The position numbers and the translations under genes were made by a program. The notes below the pieces were generated by a model. That model saw only the letters and a list, made by a program, of their open reading frames with translations. It had not been told where the DNA came from and made no database searches. Shown in pieces: positions 44,967-57,068 of a stretch of DNA of 64,000 bases (position 1 is its first letter; every line of letters starts with the position of its first letter). Source of the stretch: Quercus robur. Taxonomy: Eukaryota; Streptophyta; Magnoliopsida; Fagales; Fagaceae. The DNA lies in NCBI RefSeq assembly GCF_932294415.1, contig NC_065535.1, forward strand, positions 12,246,282 through 12,310,281, given 5' to 3'.

Positions 44967-45639
44967 TGTGGGGCCCAATAATTTGAGGCCCTAGCCCGTT
45001 TATTCATTGGGGCCCAAGACCCGAGCCGAGGAAGGTTATAGCCCAGGCTCGGTAAATACGAGTACAAAATGGTCTTGGGGCACAGCCGATGACAATTTAG
45101 TCCTCAACATGTCCGAGGTCCCACTGAAAGGAAGGGCAAAAACGGTATAGGAGCAACTTGGAAAAAATCTAAAAATATCTCGGTCAATAGAGAAGGATAT
45201 GCTGGAAAGTGTAAACAACCAGGGAAAGCTACCCTTACTGCCATTCAATACTCTGCACCTGACAGAACCATACTCTCCAGCTTTTACAACCACCCCCAAC
45301 CACTCTGGATATGGGCTGATGGGACAAGTATCAATCCTGAAAAAGTCGATCCTACATGTGGACGAAGGATAAGGAACATATGCTAGTATAAAAGGAAATG
45401 TGGGCAATCTAGAGAGGAGGCTGGGAAAAATGGCCAAAAACCAGAGCCTCCCAGCCCGCCTCCAGGAGAAAGACTCCTAGGGCGAAAACGACTTAATCAT
45501 GTATGAACACCACGAAAAACCCACCGTTTGGTGACCAAGGCCTAGCCTTTCAAACCCACGCTCTATAAATGATATTGTTTGGGCCTTTTTACGTACGAAT
45601 CCAACACTGTTACGGGTCGTTACGAATTGCGTCCTTACA
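44967..45639 (+). repeat. 3' LTR of the 40956 element
   Basis: 673 bp, the same length as the 5' LTR. The internal hairpin arms are mutated here (gccgatgac, gtcctcaac). Confidence 0.94.
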
Positions 45640-45859
45640 TTAATCTTATTGCATAGAATTATGTTAATCTTAGAAATCTGATTCATTTAACATAATTCAT
45701 TTCCACTGACACATGCATAGAAATGAATAGATAATCTTATTTTAAAATCTCTAGCCTTGAGATAATGAATAGATAACATTAGAAATTGAATATGGATTAT
45801 GTTAGAGAAAGTCATCCAATGACATAATTCATTTTGGTATGGAATATGGAATATGTTAA

Positions 45860-46220
45860 TCTTATTCTTAAATTCATATTTCCACTGACACATGCACATT
45901 AGCGCACACATGCTCCCTTTTTTTTTTCTTTACGATCTAAGTATTAGTACATAACCAAAATGGATATCACAGTGCCATGAAGTCAAGATTCTGTATTAAG
46001 AAACTGATTTTTTTTTTAATTAAAAGAAATTGATTATTATGTTGATAGAAAAGTATTCAGTGGATGCAGAAGAAAAAAGTTTCCAACTCTAACATTAACA
46101 CCACTCATATTTAGAAAGGGTAATTGATAATAATAATAATAATCTTAAAACTTTGAGATAAATCATGAATTATAATATTCAATTGTGAAGAATCACTACC
46201 TCAATAATTTATTGAGGAAG
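45860..46220. repeat. Segmental repeat, partner at 63455-64000
   Basis: Shared order of taaattcatatt.ccactgaca, cgcacacatgctcc, tacataaccaaaa, then caactctaa and gaagaatcac. The partner carries an extra stretch of about 220 bp near 63613-63830. Confidence 0.75.
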
Positions 46221-46561
46221 CCCTTTCTAATAATAATAGGGTTTTACTAATGTATGCCTTTAGGGCATATATTAGTAAACCATTTTAGAAATTTTTTTAT
46301 AGAAAAATGAAAAAATTACTAACTTTTTTTTATTTTTTTTTTTTTACAGCTTTTTCAAATCTCCATAAAATATTTTCAAAAATAAATGATTAATGTATGT
46401 CCTACCATTAACCGGACCCAAAATAACAAACAAATGTGACACGAAATGGGTGTTGGTAACTTGGTTCTAAAACTTTTACTTACTATATTTGGATATAGGC
46501 TTGTGAGGTCAATTTAACCCTCGTCCCTAAATTTTGTGGGCATGATTTTTTTTTTTTTTTT

Positions 46562-46738
46562 TTTGGTCATGCTAACGAGTGCCTTTAGGGAATTGGTTAA
46601 CAATTCAGTTAAAGAAATTTTTATAGGAGAAGAAAAAAAAAAGTAATTAATATTTTGACAGTTTTTTTCATTTTCCATAAAAGTGATGTCAAAATTTTCT
46701 TAAAATAGGTCGTTAACCAATAACCCTAAGGGCCCTTG

Positions 46739-46742
<4 letters not shown>
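46562..46742. mobile_element. MITE, same family as 6832-7189
   Basis: Left end ggtcatgctaacgagtgcct and right end the complement-like taagggcccttgttaatat, with internal ggttaac/gttaacc repeats. A half copy lies at 46235-46415. A TA microsatellite follows it. Confidence 0.6.

Positions 46743-46777
<35 letters not shown>
46741..46777. repeat. TA microsatellite
   Basis: About 18 TA units. Similar tracts lie near 3375, 40020, 47841 and 62739. Confidence 0.9.
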
Positions 46778-46780
<3 letters not shown>

Positions 46781-47277
46781 TTAATGGAATTGTAGGCTGG
46801 ACTTTCGATAAGCCTATTACCAAATTCCGTCCTTCTGTGTGACAACCCTTTTTTTTTTTTGGTGACAACCTGATCGATGTCACCTAGTTCTATATGTGAA
46901 GATGTCTCCTGCCCAACTCTTTGGACCACCAAACGAAGTCCAATCAGTGAATGGTTTAGGACTGCATTATTGGTATTATGGGACGAAAACCATACACATT
47001 TCCAACTAATCAAGTACCTCTATCATCCGCCACCCTACAGTTGGAGGTTCAGAATTTGCAATTAGTTTGCATTATAAAATCTTGTAAGTCTTGTAATTCA
47101 ACTGGAGCATCCTATGGTATTTTCAATAAAAATATATTAAGTTCAAATTCTCATAATATCCCCAATTATTGTTGTATCAAAAAATGGAAAAATCGATAAA
47201 TGTTATAAAAATATAAGAGGAGAATTTGTTACAAAATACACTTCAACCTCAATATAATGTTTATTTGGGGTTCTATG

Positions 47278-47800
47278 CATAGTTGTCAAAATTCCGATCT
47301 TGATCCTACAATCCTAAGATTTTACGATCCCACTTGCCAAAAACGATCTGGATCTTTTAAGGAACTTTGCGATTGTTCAGGATCGGTAGGATTGTACGAT
47401 TTTGACGATCCCAAATGATCTTGATTTCTTGTAATCTTTTTTAACTTGACAGAAAACTCAGTTGGACCCAAATGAAAAATAACATCCCAATAGACCAAGT
47501 TTTGCTATTCTAATGTAGAGAAATAGTGTCAGTTGGACCCAAATAAAAAAAATAACATCCCAATAGAGTGTCACATTTTGAGGTATTTGGTCTCTTTAAA
47601 TGATGTTTATAAATAGATGTAGTGATGTATAGTAATTACATTAAATGTATGCAAATTATGAATAGATGTGTAATTAATTTATGTGATTATTTAACATATC
47701 AAGATTTTTTTTTCTCAAATAATGTAAGATTTTACGATCCACGATCCGATCCCACATACCTCCCACGATCTTATGTAGGATCTCGATTTTGACAACTTTG
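47278..47800. mobile_element. hAT-type MITE
   Basis: A 523-bp element with inverted ends catagttgtcaaaat and attttgacaactttg. The interior is rich in cgatc/gatcg motifs. A perfect 8-bp TSD, gttctatg, lies at 47270-47277 and 47801-47808. Non-coding. Confidence 0.85.
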
Positions 47801-47814
47801 GTTCTATGTGATTT

Positions 47815-47838
47815 TTTTTTTTTTTTTTTGCTAAAGGG

Positions 47839-47875
<37 letters not shown>

Positions 47876-48035
47876 AGATAAAAATATATAAACAACAAGG
47901 GCATTCCATCTGAGCCGGGTGCTTTAAGCGGAGCCATCTGCTTCAAGGCTGTGGTAATTGAAGAAAAGCAAAGCTTTTGCAAGTGAATTACAAGGAAACT
48001 ATTGAAGATTGCAGAACAAACACACAGAGAACAAA

Positions 48036-48082
<47 letters not shown>

Positions 48083-50020
48083 CTGCTATTTTTACTATAT
48101 GAAAGATTTACACAATATACAAGTATATATAGTCAATCTAAGAATCCAGAAAACTTGGATCACTCATAAATATCTTCTAGAAAAATCATCTAACAACCAA
48201 AACAGACTTTCCCGCTCAAACCCATGCCATAACAGAATTCTGAAAACAGTAACTAACTGTTGCTTCGCCGGCATGAGATGAAACGCATCGTGTGACTAAA
48301 TTAGTGTTGCTTCTGAAAAACGCACTGTTTCAATAAGTGAATACACGTGTGTCAATCAACACGTGTTACCTCTTTCACTCTTCTATGCATCTTCTTTAGC
48401 ATTCTTCTGTGCATCCTCTTCAACAATAACTTCATACTCCATGAATTCTCTAGTTAACATTTGATTCATCTCCTCGATAATGACGTGGGAAACATGTTCC
48501 GGTGTTGCACTATGATTGATTTAATTTTCCTTTACCAATATTACTTCATTGATTTGTATAATAGTTAATAACTTAAAAACATAAATGTGAGTTCTATTTA
48601 GCATAATTGGTAATCATTGTCAAGAGCTAAAAGCTTTACAGTTCAATGGCATAACCTCATTTTAAATAATAATTAAAAAAAAAAAACTCATTTTTAAGTC
48701 TGTATGTATGCAATCTAAAAAATGAGCTAAAAATATTTTCCTATATTTAATATGCGAAATTAATAATGTTTCCTCTAATTTGAAATAATTATATGAATCA
48801 CTTAAAAGCAATGAGAAAACAAAACATTATTATAATTATAGCTATAATTAATTACTTATTATGAAATGTAATAATACTTCCTATTTCCTATGGGCCATCC
48901 TACCGACTGCAACAATTTGGTTTAAAAAATATATCTTTCTATTAAAGGGAATCATTAGATGGGCCCATGGGAATCAAGCCAATCAGGCAGTAGGGTGGAA
49001 TTTATTTTATTTTATTTTATTTTTTTAAGAGTAGGGTGGATGTTTTTAATACATGGAGGCCTTTCCACCAGCAAAATTAAAATATTGTACTAGACTACTA
49101 GGTTATATGTTTTTTTTTTCTTTTTCAAATTTATGGAAACCAGATCATGCCAGGTAGACTTGATTGATCATTATCCAAAACGGGTCAAACTTGGACTACC
49201 CATTGTAAAAAGCCTATATAAGTATATAAATATAATGAAATAATAAATGAGTCAACTTTATGAACAGGGTAGGTGACCCAAGCTCAAGTACGAACTTACC
49301 ATTACTAAGTCACTAGATCACAATCAACCTTATCATAACTCAATTATATGATGCTTCAGGAATTGAGATCAATTGTAATATCCTAGGTATTATATTTGAT
49401 GCAATTCACTCATTTTCTCTTACAAATTTTTCTACTTTTTTTTTAACTACCTTCTTCAAAAAGAAAAAAGAAAAAAAAAACTTTAACTTTTTTTTAATAT
49501 ATTTTATTTAATGGTTGAAATTGAAAGTTGTTTTTTCAACTTTTAATCTCAGCCATAAATTACAATTGCATCAGGCGTAATACTTAGGGTATTGCACCTG
49601 ATCTGAATCCATGTTTCAGAGACACTAACTCATCAAAGTTAATTGGATTAGTTTTCTCAGATTCAATTTTGAATTTATTAGATTTGTCCATTCCTAACAA
49701 CTTATTAATGTTTGTCTTCAAGGATAATGTTGTGAATATTATGAGAATTACAAGCATGTTTATTGTTCTGTCTAATTAACTCAGGATTCATGTAATTTTC
49801 ATAGTGAATTATTCAAGTTGTTGATTGGTTTTAACCCATCCTATAGGGTTTTTTGGGTCAAGATTTTGCCTATCGTCATCAAAATATCGTCGTGGATGTG
49901 AAATTTACTTTTTACTTTTTTTTTTTATAAAGAAAGTTTCAATTTATGACATTTGTTCCTGATGATAACTTTTTTTAAGTTATATGCTACGCTCCGTTTA
50001 TTTCGATGGAAAACTTTGTG
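47815..50020. other. Gene-free stretch
   Basis: A TA microsatellite (47841-47873), a GA microsatellite (48039-48078) and, near 49935, a fragment of the SINE family seen at 14490. No coding region was recognised. Confidence 0.5.
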
Positions 50021-50029
50021 TAAAGATAG

Positions 50030-50788
50030 TGTAAGGACACAAAATCTTTAACGGCCCAACAACGATGTTGGGCTCGCACACGGAAAGTCCCTCACAATAA
50101 TATTTGTAGAGACGGGGCTTGAAAGGCCAGCGTTGGATCACAGGGCGACATTTCGGGCCGGACTATAGGTGAACCAATATGAGAAAGAGCTTTGGGCTGG
50201 ATATTCAGGCCCTTCAATCTTATATCTAGGAGGATTTGGCTCCTCGGATCATGTCCGAGGAGCGATGGTGCTGTCCCCGGTTACCCGTCGGTGGGTTTTT
50301 ATGTGGTGTCCGGCGTATATTATCCAGGCCTTCTCTTTCATCAAGTCTTTCTCCAGAAGCTAGATGGGAGAGCCCCTTCTCTTGGTCACATAACATTCTC
50401 TTTTATACTAGCCTACGTTCGTTGTCCTTCGTCCACGTGTAGGGTCGATCTTTCCAGGACAGATATCTGTCCCATCAGTCTAATCCCAAAATTGCTGGAA
50501 ATGATCCATAAAGCCTAAGATCCCGGCTCTGTTAGGGGCAGTGTCATGTCAGGGAAGGGTATTAAAGACAACTTCCCCAGGATATTTTCTGATCTTTCTA
50601 GCTTACTCGTGTTCCATTTCTATCCATGAGGTTTTGGACCTGCCGAGGACGAAACCGTCCTCGGCTGTGTCTTCGGGCCACTTTTTATGTTTCCTAGTTT
50701 CGAGCTTGGGCCCTGGCCTCCTTCAGTTTAGGACCGGTGGGCTTCCCATAAGTGCGTGAGCCGGACCCATAAACTATTGGACCCCACA
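50030..50788 (-). repeat. 3' LTR of the 50030 element
   Basis: 759 bp. It contains GCCGAGGAC/GTCCTCGGC at 50642-50665. The short ORFs at 50169-50759 recur in the other LTR and are not genes. Confidence 0.94.
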
Positions 50789-51124
50789 TTAGCCCCTCAA
50801 AATCCTGCTGTCCAACGTCATGGTAGGACAGGTGGATTTTGATGATGTCAAGCCCTTATTGCCGTTCACTTTCTTCGGATCTTGATCAACACTGGCGACT
50901 CTTCCCCTCCCCGAGGAACGTACCGGTCTACGAGCCGTTTTTCCTGGATTTGCGTACATTGCCGTTATGCCGCGTGGTTATCTGCAGCGTGTCTTTAATA
51001 TCTTCCCATTTACGAGACCTCCCAGATATAACGGTTACTGATGGTGTGGGAGAACGAAGCGGCGCGTTATACTCTGGATTTCCCTGGGGATCTGAGTGCG
51101 TTACATACCCTCTTCTTCGTCCCC

Positions 51125-51850
51125 TATATAAAGAGAGAAGACAGAGGGTGACTTTTTTATATCCGAATCCCTCACGTTCTTCCCAGAATCCACTTCCTCC
51201 ATCCGGTTACTCCCTATTCAATAATACCTCTCTCATAGTAATCCACCATGAACAAATCCTTCCTTTCCCAGAAACGCCATGTTCTAACAAAACTCGAGAT
51301 GGCTCGGTCGGGGCAAGGATGGCGGAGACTCAAGATTTGCCTCCCCATTCTTTTAGCCAAAATCCGAAGTAGGGACTCGTCACACCCCACTTCCGGTGTG
51401 ACTGAGTCGAAAACCTCCCTTGTCATCTCCATCCGCTCTCTCATGAGCATACCTAATATGGCTCCCCTTCTCCCTCTTTTGCTCCTTTTACTTTCTTTTC
51501 ATTGCTTCCCTCTTCTTCTCCTCCTTCCTGCTCATGTCCTCCATCTTCTTTTTCCCTTGCTTTCTTCAGCGACGAAAGCTTGCTGAAGTGCTTCCATGTG
51601 TTCCAATTCTTCTTCCTTGTCCTTCTTCTCTGTAAAAGGTTCTTATCCTGATATGAGCAGTACTGAGGCAAAGATTTTAGAGAGACTTTGAAGGCGATTT
51701 CAGAAGACATCTGACTGTTTACTTGTCTGTATCGCGGATGTTATTACTGCTTCGGCAGTTCATTTTTTGTATAGGCTTGTTTAAGCCCTTCCTTGTACGT
51801 TGTAACAATTTTTCATATTAATAAAAGTTATTGTTACTCTATTTCGTATG
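51125..51850 (+). pseudogene. Antisense cassette 1 of the 50030 element
   Basis: A TATA box (tatataaa, 51125-51132) precedes an ATG at 51248 that opens a 112-aa frame with MARSGQGWRRLKICLPILLA, then KIRSRDSSHPTSGV and a Leu-rich, low-complexity end. An AATAAA signal follows at 51820-51825, after ataggcttgtttaagccctt, which is conserved in the 40956 element. Whether it is translated is unknown; the sister copies have stops. Confidence 0.55.
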
Positions 51851-52249
51851 TCTTGTTTATATATTCTAACAAATGTGAAAGCGCTGCTCGGCATAATAGT
51901 ATAGCATTTGAATCAATAATAACTAAGGCCAAAGTAATCGTTGATAAAAAGATGCCACGATAACTTTAACAAAATTATTATTCAACATAACAATCCGACC
52001 AGTGAGGAATGAGACTTATCTTAAAATTAGCCGTGATGGGTATTAAATGCTCGATAAGGTGTAAGAAGTAGTTATCCGAGGACATGTTACCCACCGGATG
52101 AATGGCCTCCTTAGGTTGACGATCATTAGGTTGTTCTGCCATCTCCTTGATACGCGAGCCTTAACCTTTTCCAGTATTTAAGCCGAGAAATTTCTTCATT
52201 CGGGCAGTTGATTTCCCAAGAAGCCTGAGTCCGAGGACTTTGCAAAACC

Positions 52250-52640
52250 TGGGTTTTGTTCAGGACTTATGCGTTTTATCTTATGTACTTGATTTTTCCC
52301 TTAGGCTTGAGTCCGAGACTTGTGTCTTTATCGGTACTTGGTTTTCCCTTTCAGCTTGAGTCCGAGGACCATGCAAGCCTTAGGTTCTGTCCGAGACCAA
52401 TGTCTGCATCAGTACTTGGTTTTCCCTTTTAGCTTGAGTCCGAGGATCATGCAAGCCTTAGGTTCTGTCCAAGACCAATGTCTGCATCAGTACTTGGTTT
52501 TCCCTTTTAGCTTGAGTCCGAAGATCATGCAAGCCTTAGGTTCTGTCCAAGACCAATGTCTGCATCAGTACTTGGTTTTCCCTTTTAGCTTGAGCCCGAG
52601 GACCATGTAAGCCTTAGGTTCTGTCCAAGACTTTGAGTTC
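52250..52640 (+). repeat. 78-bp tandem array, about 5 units
   Basis: Units share acttggttttcccttttagc, ttgagtccgaggaccatgca and agccttaggttctgtccaag. tctgcatc recurs at 52403, 52481 and 52559. It is related to the 81-bp array nearby. Confidence 0.9.
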
Positions 52641-52954
52641 AGATTTTCCCTTTCATTGAGCATTTCCCGAGGTGCCAAACAGGGTGTCCCTGGGCCTTCA
52701 CGCAAAGCGGGCCTGGGCCGCGAATTCAATGAATCCGCGGATTAAGAGATATTTCTGCAATCTCTGGCCATGCAGTACTTCTCTGACGCCCCAAGGATCG
52801 AGGCGCGCCTTTACGAGGCTCCTTGAGTCTCTTGGCTGCAGTTGACGTTGGAAGTTGAGCCAAGACCACTTTGTCTGTAGTGCTCCTTGGGACGCCGCGT
52901 GAGTTGACTGCCATTATCTTGTCTTTTCAAATAAATAGGAGGGAGAGAGGGTTG

Positions 52955-53480
52955 CTTTATATATACACCCATCCTTTTAGTTTTCTCTCACGTCACGCTT
53001 CCCATATCCGGAGTTCTCCTTTCTTGGCATAACATGTTGAAAGCGAGGGTTGGGAAGAAAGAACTTTCTCCGCCGCAGAAGCGCCGTGTCCTCATGAGGC
53101 TTATAACATTAAGATATGGGCACAGGAAGCACAAGTTCAGGAGAGTACTCCATCTCCACCGAGGGGGAACGGCGTCTCTCCCTCTTTTAGTCAAAATCTG
53201 AAGCAGGCTCTGTTCATGCCAGCACTTTGGTATGTCAGAAGAAAGATTCTCCGCCATCAGCGCCTCTGCTTAGCAGCAGGCGAATATTTAGAGAAAGCCC
53301 CACGATCTCCAACTCCCTGCACCTTTCCTTCAACGGTGTCAGGTTCAAGTTGGGTCTCTTTTGCTGTTTGAGTTGTGGGCATGAGAAAGCATTGAGGAAG
53401 AACAAGGTCTTGGAGCTGTAGCCAACTTCTCCTCTGACCCACCTCCTCAGCTTCATTTTTCTCTCTTGTATTTTCCTTTC
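52955..53480 (+). pseudogene. Antisense cassette 2 of the 50030 element
   Basis: A diverged repeat of cassette 1: a TATA-like ttatatatac near 52957, ATG at 53034, a segment with PPQKRRVL, then a tail resembling LLVKI*SR (compare LLAKIRSR in cassette 1). The frame is broken by a stop near 53200. Confidence 0.5.
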
Positions 53481-53870
53481 TTTTCGGCTATGTAATGGGC
53501 TTTGACACAAACTGATTCCAGTTTTTCATTGTATACCGTACTATTTCTTTGTTTTAGTGATAATGGAAATTTCTTCAATTGTTTTGGATACTGTTCCTTT
53601 GACTACACTACTTTATGAATGAGTGTGCCCCATGCGTGTGTTTCTTTCAGAATATTTAGAGCAAAATAGCTTGAAACATAATCTAACTAACTCCAATTTA
53701 TCAATACTGCCAGGCATTATATCGATAATTCATAGTAAACCAAACTTAGGAAACTAACCGGGACAGCAATTGAATATTCTGTGATAAGCGCGTGAATACC
53801 GTCCAATACTGAGAATCTCTAAATAATCCATCTGAGCAATCGACTGGGAAGTAGAGAACTCCGATGGTGC

Positions 53871-54836
53871 TTGCATACTTGGTTTCTCCACAGGCTTAGG
53901 TCCGAGGACCATGCAAGGCCTTGGTTCTGTCCAAAACTTGTAAGATGTCTGGTTTGTACTTGGTTTCCCCATAGGCTTGGGTCCGAGGACCATGCAAGGC
54001 CTTGGTTCTGTCCAATACTTTTAAGATGTCTGGTTTGTACTTGGTTTCCCTATAGGCTTGGGTCCGAGGACCATGCAAGGCCTTGGTTCTGTCCAATACT
54101 TTTAAGTTGTCTGGTTTGTACTTGGTTTCCCCATAGGCTTGGGTCCGAGGACCATGCAAGGCCTTGGTTCTGTCCAATACTTTTAAGATGTCTGGTTTGT
54201 ACTTGGTTTCCCCATAGGCTTGGGTCCGAGGACCATGCAAGGCCTTGGTTCTGTCCAATACTTTTAAGTTGTCTGGTTTGTACTTGGTTTCCCCATAGGC
54301 TTGGGTCCGAGGACCATGCAAGGCCTTGGTTCTGTCCAATACTTTTAAGATGTCTGGTTTGTACTTGGTTTCCCCATAGGCTTGGGTCCGAGGACCATGC
54401 AAGGCCTTGGTTCTGTCCAATACTTTTAAGTTGTCTGGTTTGTACTTGGTTTCCCCATAGGCTTGGGTCCGAGGACCATGCAAGGCCTTGGTTCTGTCCA
54501 AAACTTGTAAGATTTCTTTTTTGTACTTGGTTTCCCCATAGGCTTGAGTCCGAGGACCATGCAAGGCCTTGGTTCTGTCCAAAACTTGTAAGATTTCTTT
54601 TTTGTACTTGGTTTCCCCATAGGCTTGAGTCCGAGGACCATGCAAGGCCTTGGTTCTGTCCAAAACTTGTAAGATTTCTTTTTTGTACTTGGTTTCCCCA
54701 TAGGCTTGAGTCCGAGGACCATGCAAGGCCTTGGTTCTGTCCAAAACTTGTAAGATTTCTTTTTTGTACTTGGTTTCCCCATAGGCTTGAGTCCGAGGAC
54801 CATGCAAGGCCTTGGTTCTGTCCAAAACTGTCGAAG
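53871..54836 (+). repeat. 81-bp tandem array, 12 units
   Basis: Units contain tacttggtttccccataggc, ttgggtccgaggaccatgca and aggccttggttctgtccaa. Because 81 is a multiple of three, long frames stay open on both strands (325 aa plus, 309 aa minus); they are not supported as genes. It lies next to the primer-binding-site end, as does the 80-bp array in the 40956 element. Confidence 0.95.
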
Positions 54837-55061
54837 ATCAGCCCCTAGACCATGGCGGGGGGATTTGGCCTGAAGCCGGAAGCCCCTAGAGCTGCCCGCG
54901 CTGTTGACACTGCAGGGCGTAGCCCCTAGCAAAAATTCGGGTCGGAGCAACGACTGCATGTCGCCGGAGATGGAGAAAATCCCACAAACCTCAGCTGGCT
55001 AGAGAGTTGACTCAAACGCCTCCTGCGCCAACGCGCAAGCCTTCCCACAGACGGCGCCAAT

Positions 55062-55820
55062 TGTAAGGACACAAAATCTTTAACGGCCCAACAACGATGT
55101 TGGGCTCGCACACGGAAAGTCCCTCACAATAATATTTGTAGAGAGTGGGCTTGAAAGGCCAGCGTTGGATCACAGGGCGACATTTCGGGCCGGACTATAG
55201 GTGAACCAATATGAGAAAGAGCTTTGGGCTGGATATTCAGGCCCTTCAATCTTATATCTAGGAGGATTTGGCTCCTCGGATCATGTCCGAGGAGCGATGG
55301 TGCTGTCCCCGGTTACCCGTCGGTGGGTTTTTATGTGGTGTCCGGCGTATATTATCCAGGCCTTCTCTTTCATCAAGTCTTTCTCCAGAAGCTAGATGGG
55401 AGAGCCCCTTCTCTTGGTCACATAACATTCTCTTTTATACTAGCCTACGTTCGTTGTCCTTCGTCCACGTGTAGGGTCGATCTTTCCAGGACAGATATCT
55501 GTCCCATCAGTCTAATCCCAAAATTGCTGGAGATGATCCATAAAGCCTAAGATCCCGGCTCTGTTAGGGGCAGTGTCATGTCAGGGAAGGGTATTAAAGA
55601 CAACTTCCCCAGGATATTTTCTGATCTTTCTAGCTTACTCGTGTTCCATTTCTATCCATGAGGTTTTGGACCTGCCGAGGACGAAACCGTCCTCGGCTGT
55701 GTCTTCGGGCCACTTTTTATGTTTCCTAGTTTCGAGCTTGGGCCCTGGCCTCCTTCAGTTTAGGACCGGTGGGCTTCCCATAAGCGCGTGGGCCGGACCC
55801 ATAAACTATTGGACCCCACA
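55062..55820 (-). repeat. 5' LTR of the 50030 element
   Basis: 759 bp, nearly identical to 50030-50788; examples of differences are agacgggg/agagtggg and tgcgtgagcc/cgcgtgggcc. Confidence 0.94.
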
Positions 55821-56252
55821 GATAGTTTTCTGTATTTTCCAGTGTTTGGTAGTATAAAAAAGATGAGTCAAAGGAAAACTATCTTTGGTCAACATAAAAA
55901 GTATGGCTTATTTTTAGACATTGTTTTCCATTAAATTTTTTTGGAAAACAACTCTATCTCACAACAAGCTAAATAAGGGAAGTTAGGAAATTGTTTTTCA
56001 ACTCATTTAAAGTTGCTACCAAACATTGGAAAATGAGATATTTTTATAGAAAATGATTTTTGAAAAATGACTCATTTTCTAGAAAACATCATTAATGAAA
56101 CAAACAGAGCATAAATGTAACTTAATTTTAGCAATGTGATTGTGCTTTTCACAATCTTAATTGGATATTTGCATAATTAATCAACTCTCAAGGAATTAGT
56201 TAATTGAATCATCGTCAAATATATAATCCAACGGTTATTGATAATTTCTTTC

Positions 56253-57068
56253 GGGCAAAACTTAGATAAGGTATCTTAAATCCTATTCCTTAGGTTCCCT
56301 TTTAGATTTTAGTCACCTGTCTAATTTACTAACACAGCTAACCACCGTTAACTTCTTTTCTTTTTTTTTCTTGGATGCATTAAATTTAGAAGAAGACACC
56401 AATGAGAAACGTAAGGAACAAATAAATTGCTAAACCCTCCACTTCTCATCATCACAGGCTGGGCTCGACGATGATCTCTACAAGTGGTGGGGTTCCTAAC
56501 ACGCCGTCTCAAGCGAGCGCAAAGCCTCAGCAATTTACGGCGCCATTTTTAAGGTTTTCCTTTATGTACCCTTTGAGTTTGAAGTCTCTGTCTTTGTGGC
56601 ATAATAATAAAATTAAAGGTAGGGATGGTGGTGGCAGACACAATGGGTTGGCCTTACATAATTTTGGTTGAGAACAAATAAGAACAAAAATGTTGTTAAT
56701 GATGACATAGTGGTAGAAGAAGAGGAGGATTTTGCAGATTTTGAAGAATGTGAGAATTGGGTTTTACACCTCATAACTCGTAAGGATGCCAAAACCATTT
56801 TGTGTACTTACGGTTTGTGTACCTTAGGTAAGGATTTGGATACCTGAGATTTGTGTCTCCTTCTAAGCTAATGGTGGAACAAGATGGTTGGCAATTTATT
56901 TTTTTGAGAAACAAACATGGTAGATCTGTTAACGCATCCAACGAAATAAAAAAGAAAGAAAGTTAACGATGGTTATTGGTTAGCTCTGTTAGTAAATTAG
57001 ACAGGTGGAGAAAATTTAAAATGTAAATCTAAAAAACAGGACCTAAACTATGTATCTAAATTTTACCC
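56253..57068. mobile_element. Mutator-like element, probable Pack-MULE
   Basis: An 816-bp element with inverted repeats of about 140 bp starting ggg(c/t)aaaa(c/t)ttagata. The 9-bp TSD has one mismatch: atttctttc at 56244-56252 and atttccttc at 57069-57077. The interior (about 56400-56880) is more complex and GC-richer than the arms. It includes an open frame with PQQFTAPFLRFSFMYPLSLK and an acidic stretch EEEEDFADFEE in another frame, so it looks like captured gene sequence. I do not recognise the donor gene. Confidence 0.75.

Larger units (their letters stand above)
40956..45639 (+). mobile_element. Non-autonomous LTR retrotransposon with 80-bp array and antisense cassette
   Basis: Two 673-bp LTRs (40956-41628 and 44967-45639), TSD ttaat (40951-40955, 45640-45644), primer-binding site tggcgccgtctgtggg at 41630 and a purine tract ttgaggggctat before the 3' LTR. 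The 3.3-kb interior has no gag or pol. It holds an 80-bp tandem array, a second diverged array and a minus-strand cassette shared with the element at 50030. LTRs differ at around 3 percent of sites by eye, so it is older than the intact Ty3 element. Confidence 0.94.
50030..55820 (-). mobile_element. Non-autonomous LTR retrotransposon, minus strand, with duplicated antisense cassette
   Basis: LTRs of 759 bp each (50030-50788 as 3' LTR, 55062-55820 as 5' LTR), TSD gatag (50025-50029, 55821-55825), primer-binding site attggcgccgtctgtggg (minus, 55044-55061) and purine tract ttgaggggctaa (minus, 50789-50800). LTRs differ at only a handful of sites by eye, so the insertion is recent. No gag or pol is present. 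The interior, read along the plus strand, is cassette 1, 78-bp array, cassette 2, 81-bp array. Confidence 0.95.

Noticed and set aside
46726..47013. 95-aa minus-strand ORF ending in an Ile-Tyr repeat
   Set aside because: It runs into a TA microsatellite and has no other support.
48009..48281. 90-aa ORF with an Arg-Glu repeat
   Set aside because: The repeat is a GA microsatellite and the rest has no motif.
50169..50759. ORFs of 64-108 aa repeated exactly at 55201-55857
   Set aside because: They are LTR sequence; the duplication is that of the LTR pair.
53871..54848. 325-aa plus-strand and 309-aa minus-strand ORFs
   Set aside because: They are by-products of an 81-bp repeat unit on both strands. 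Kept only as a repeat and as a low-interest finding.
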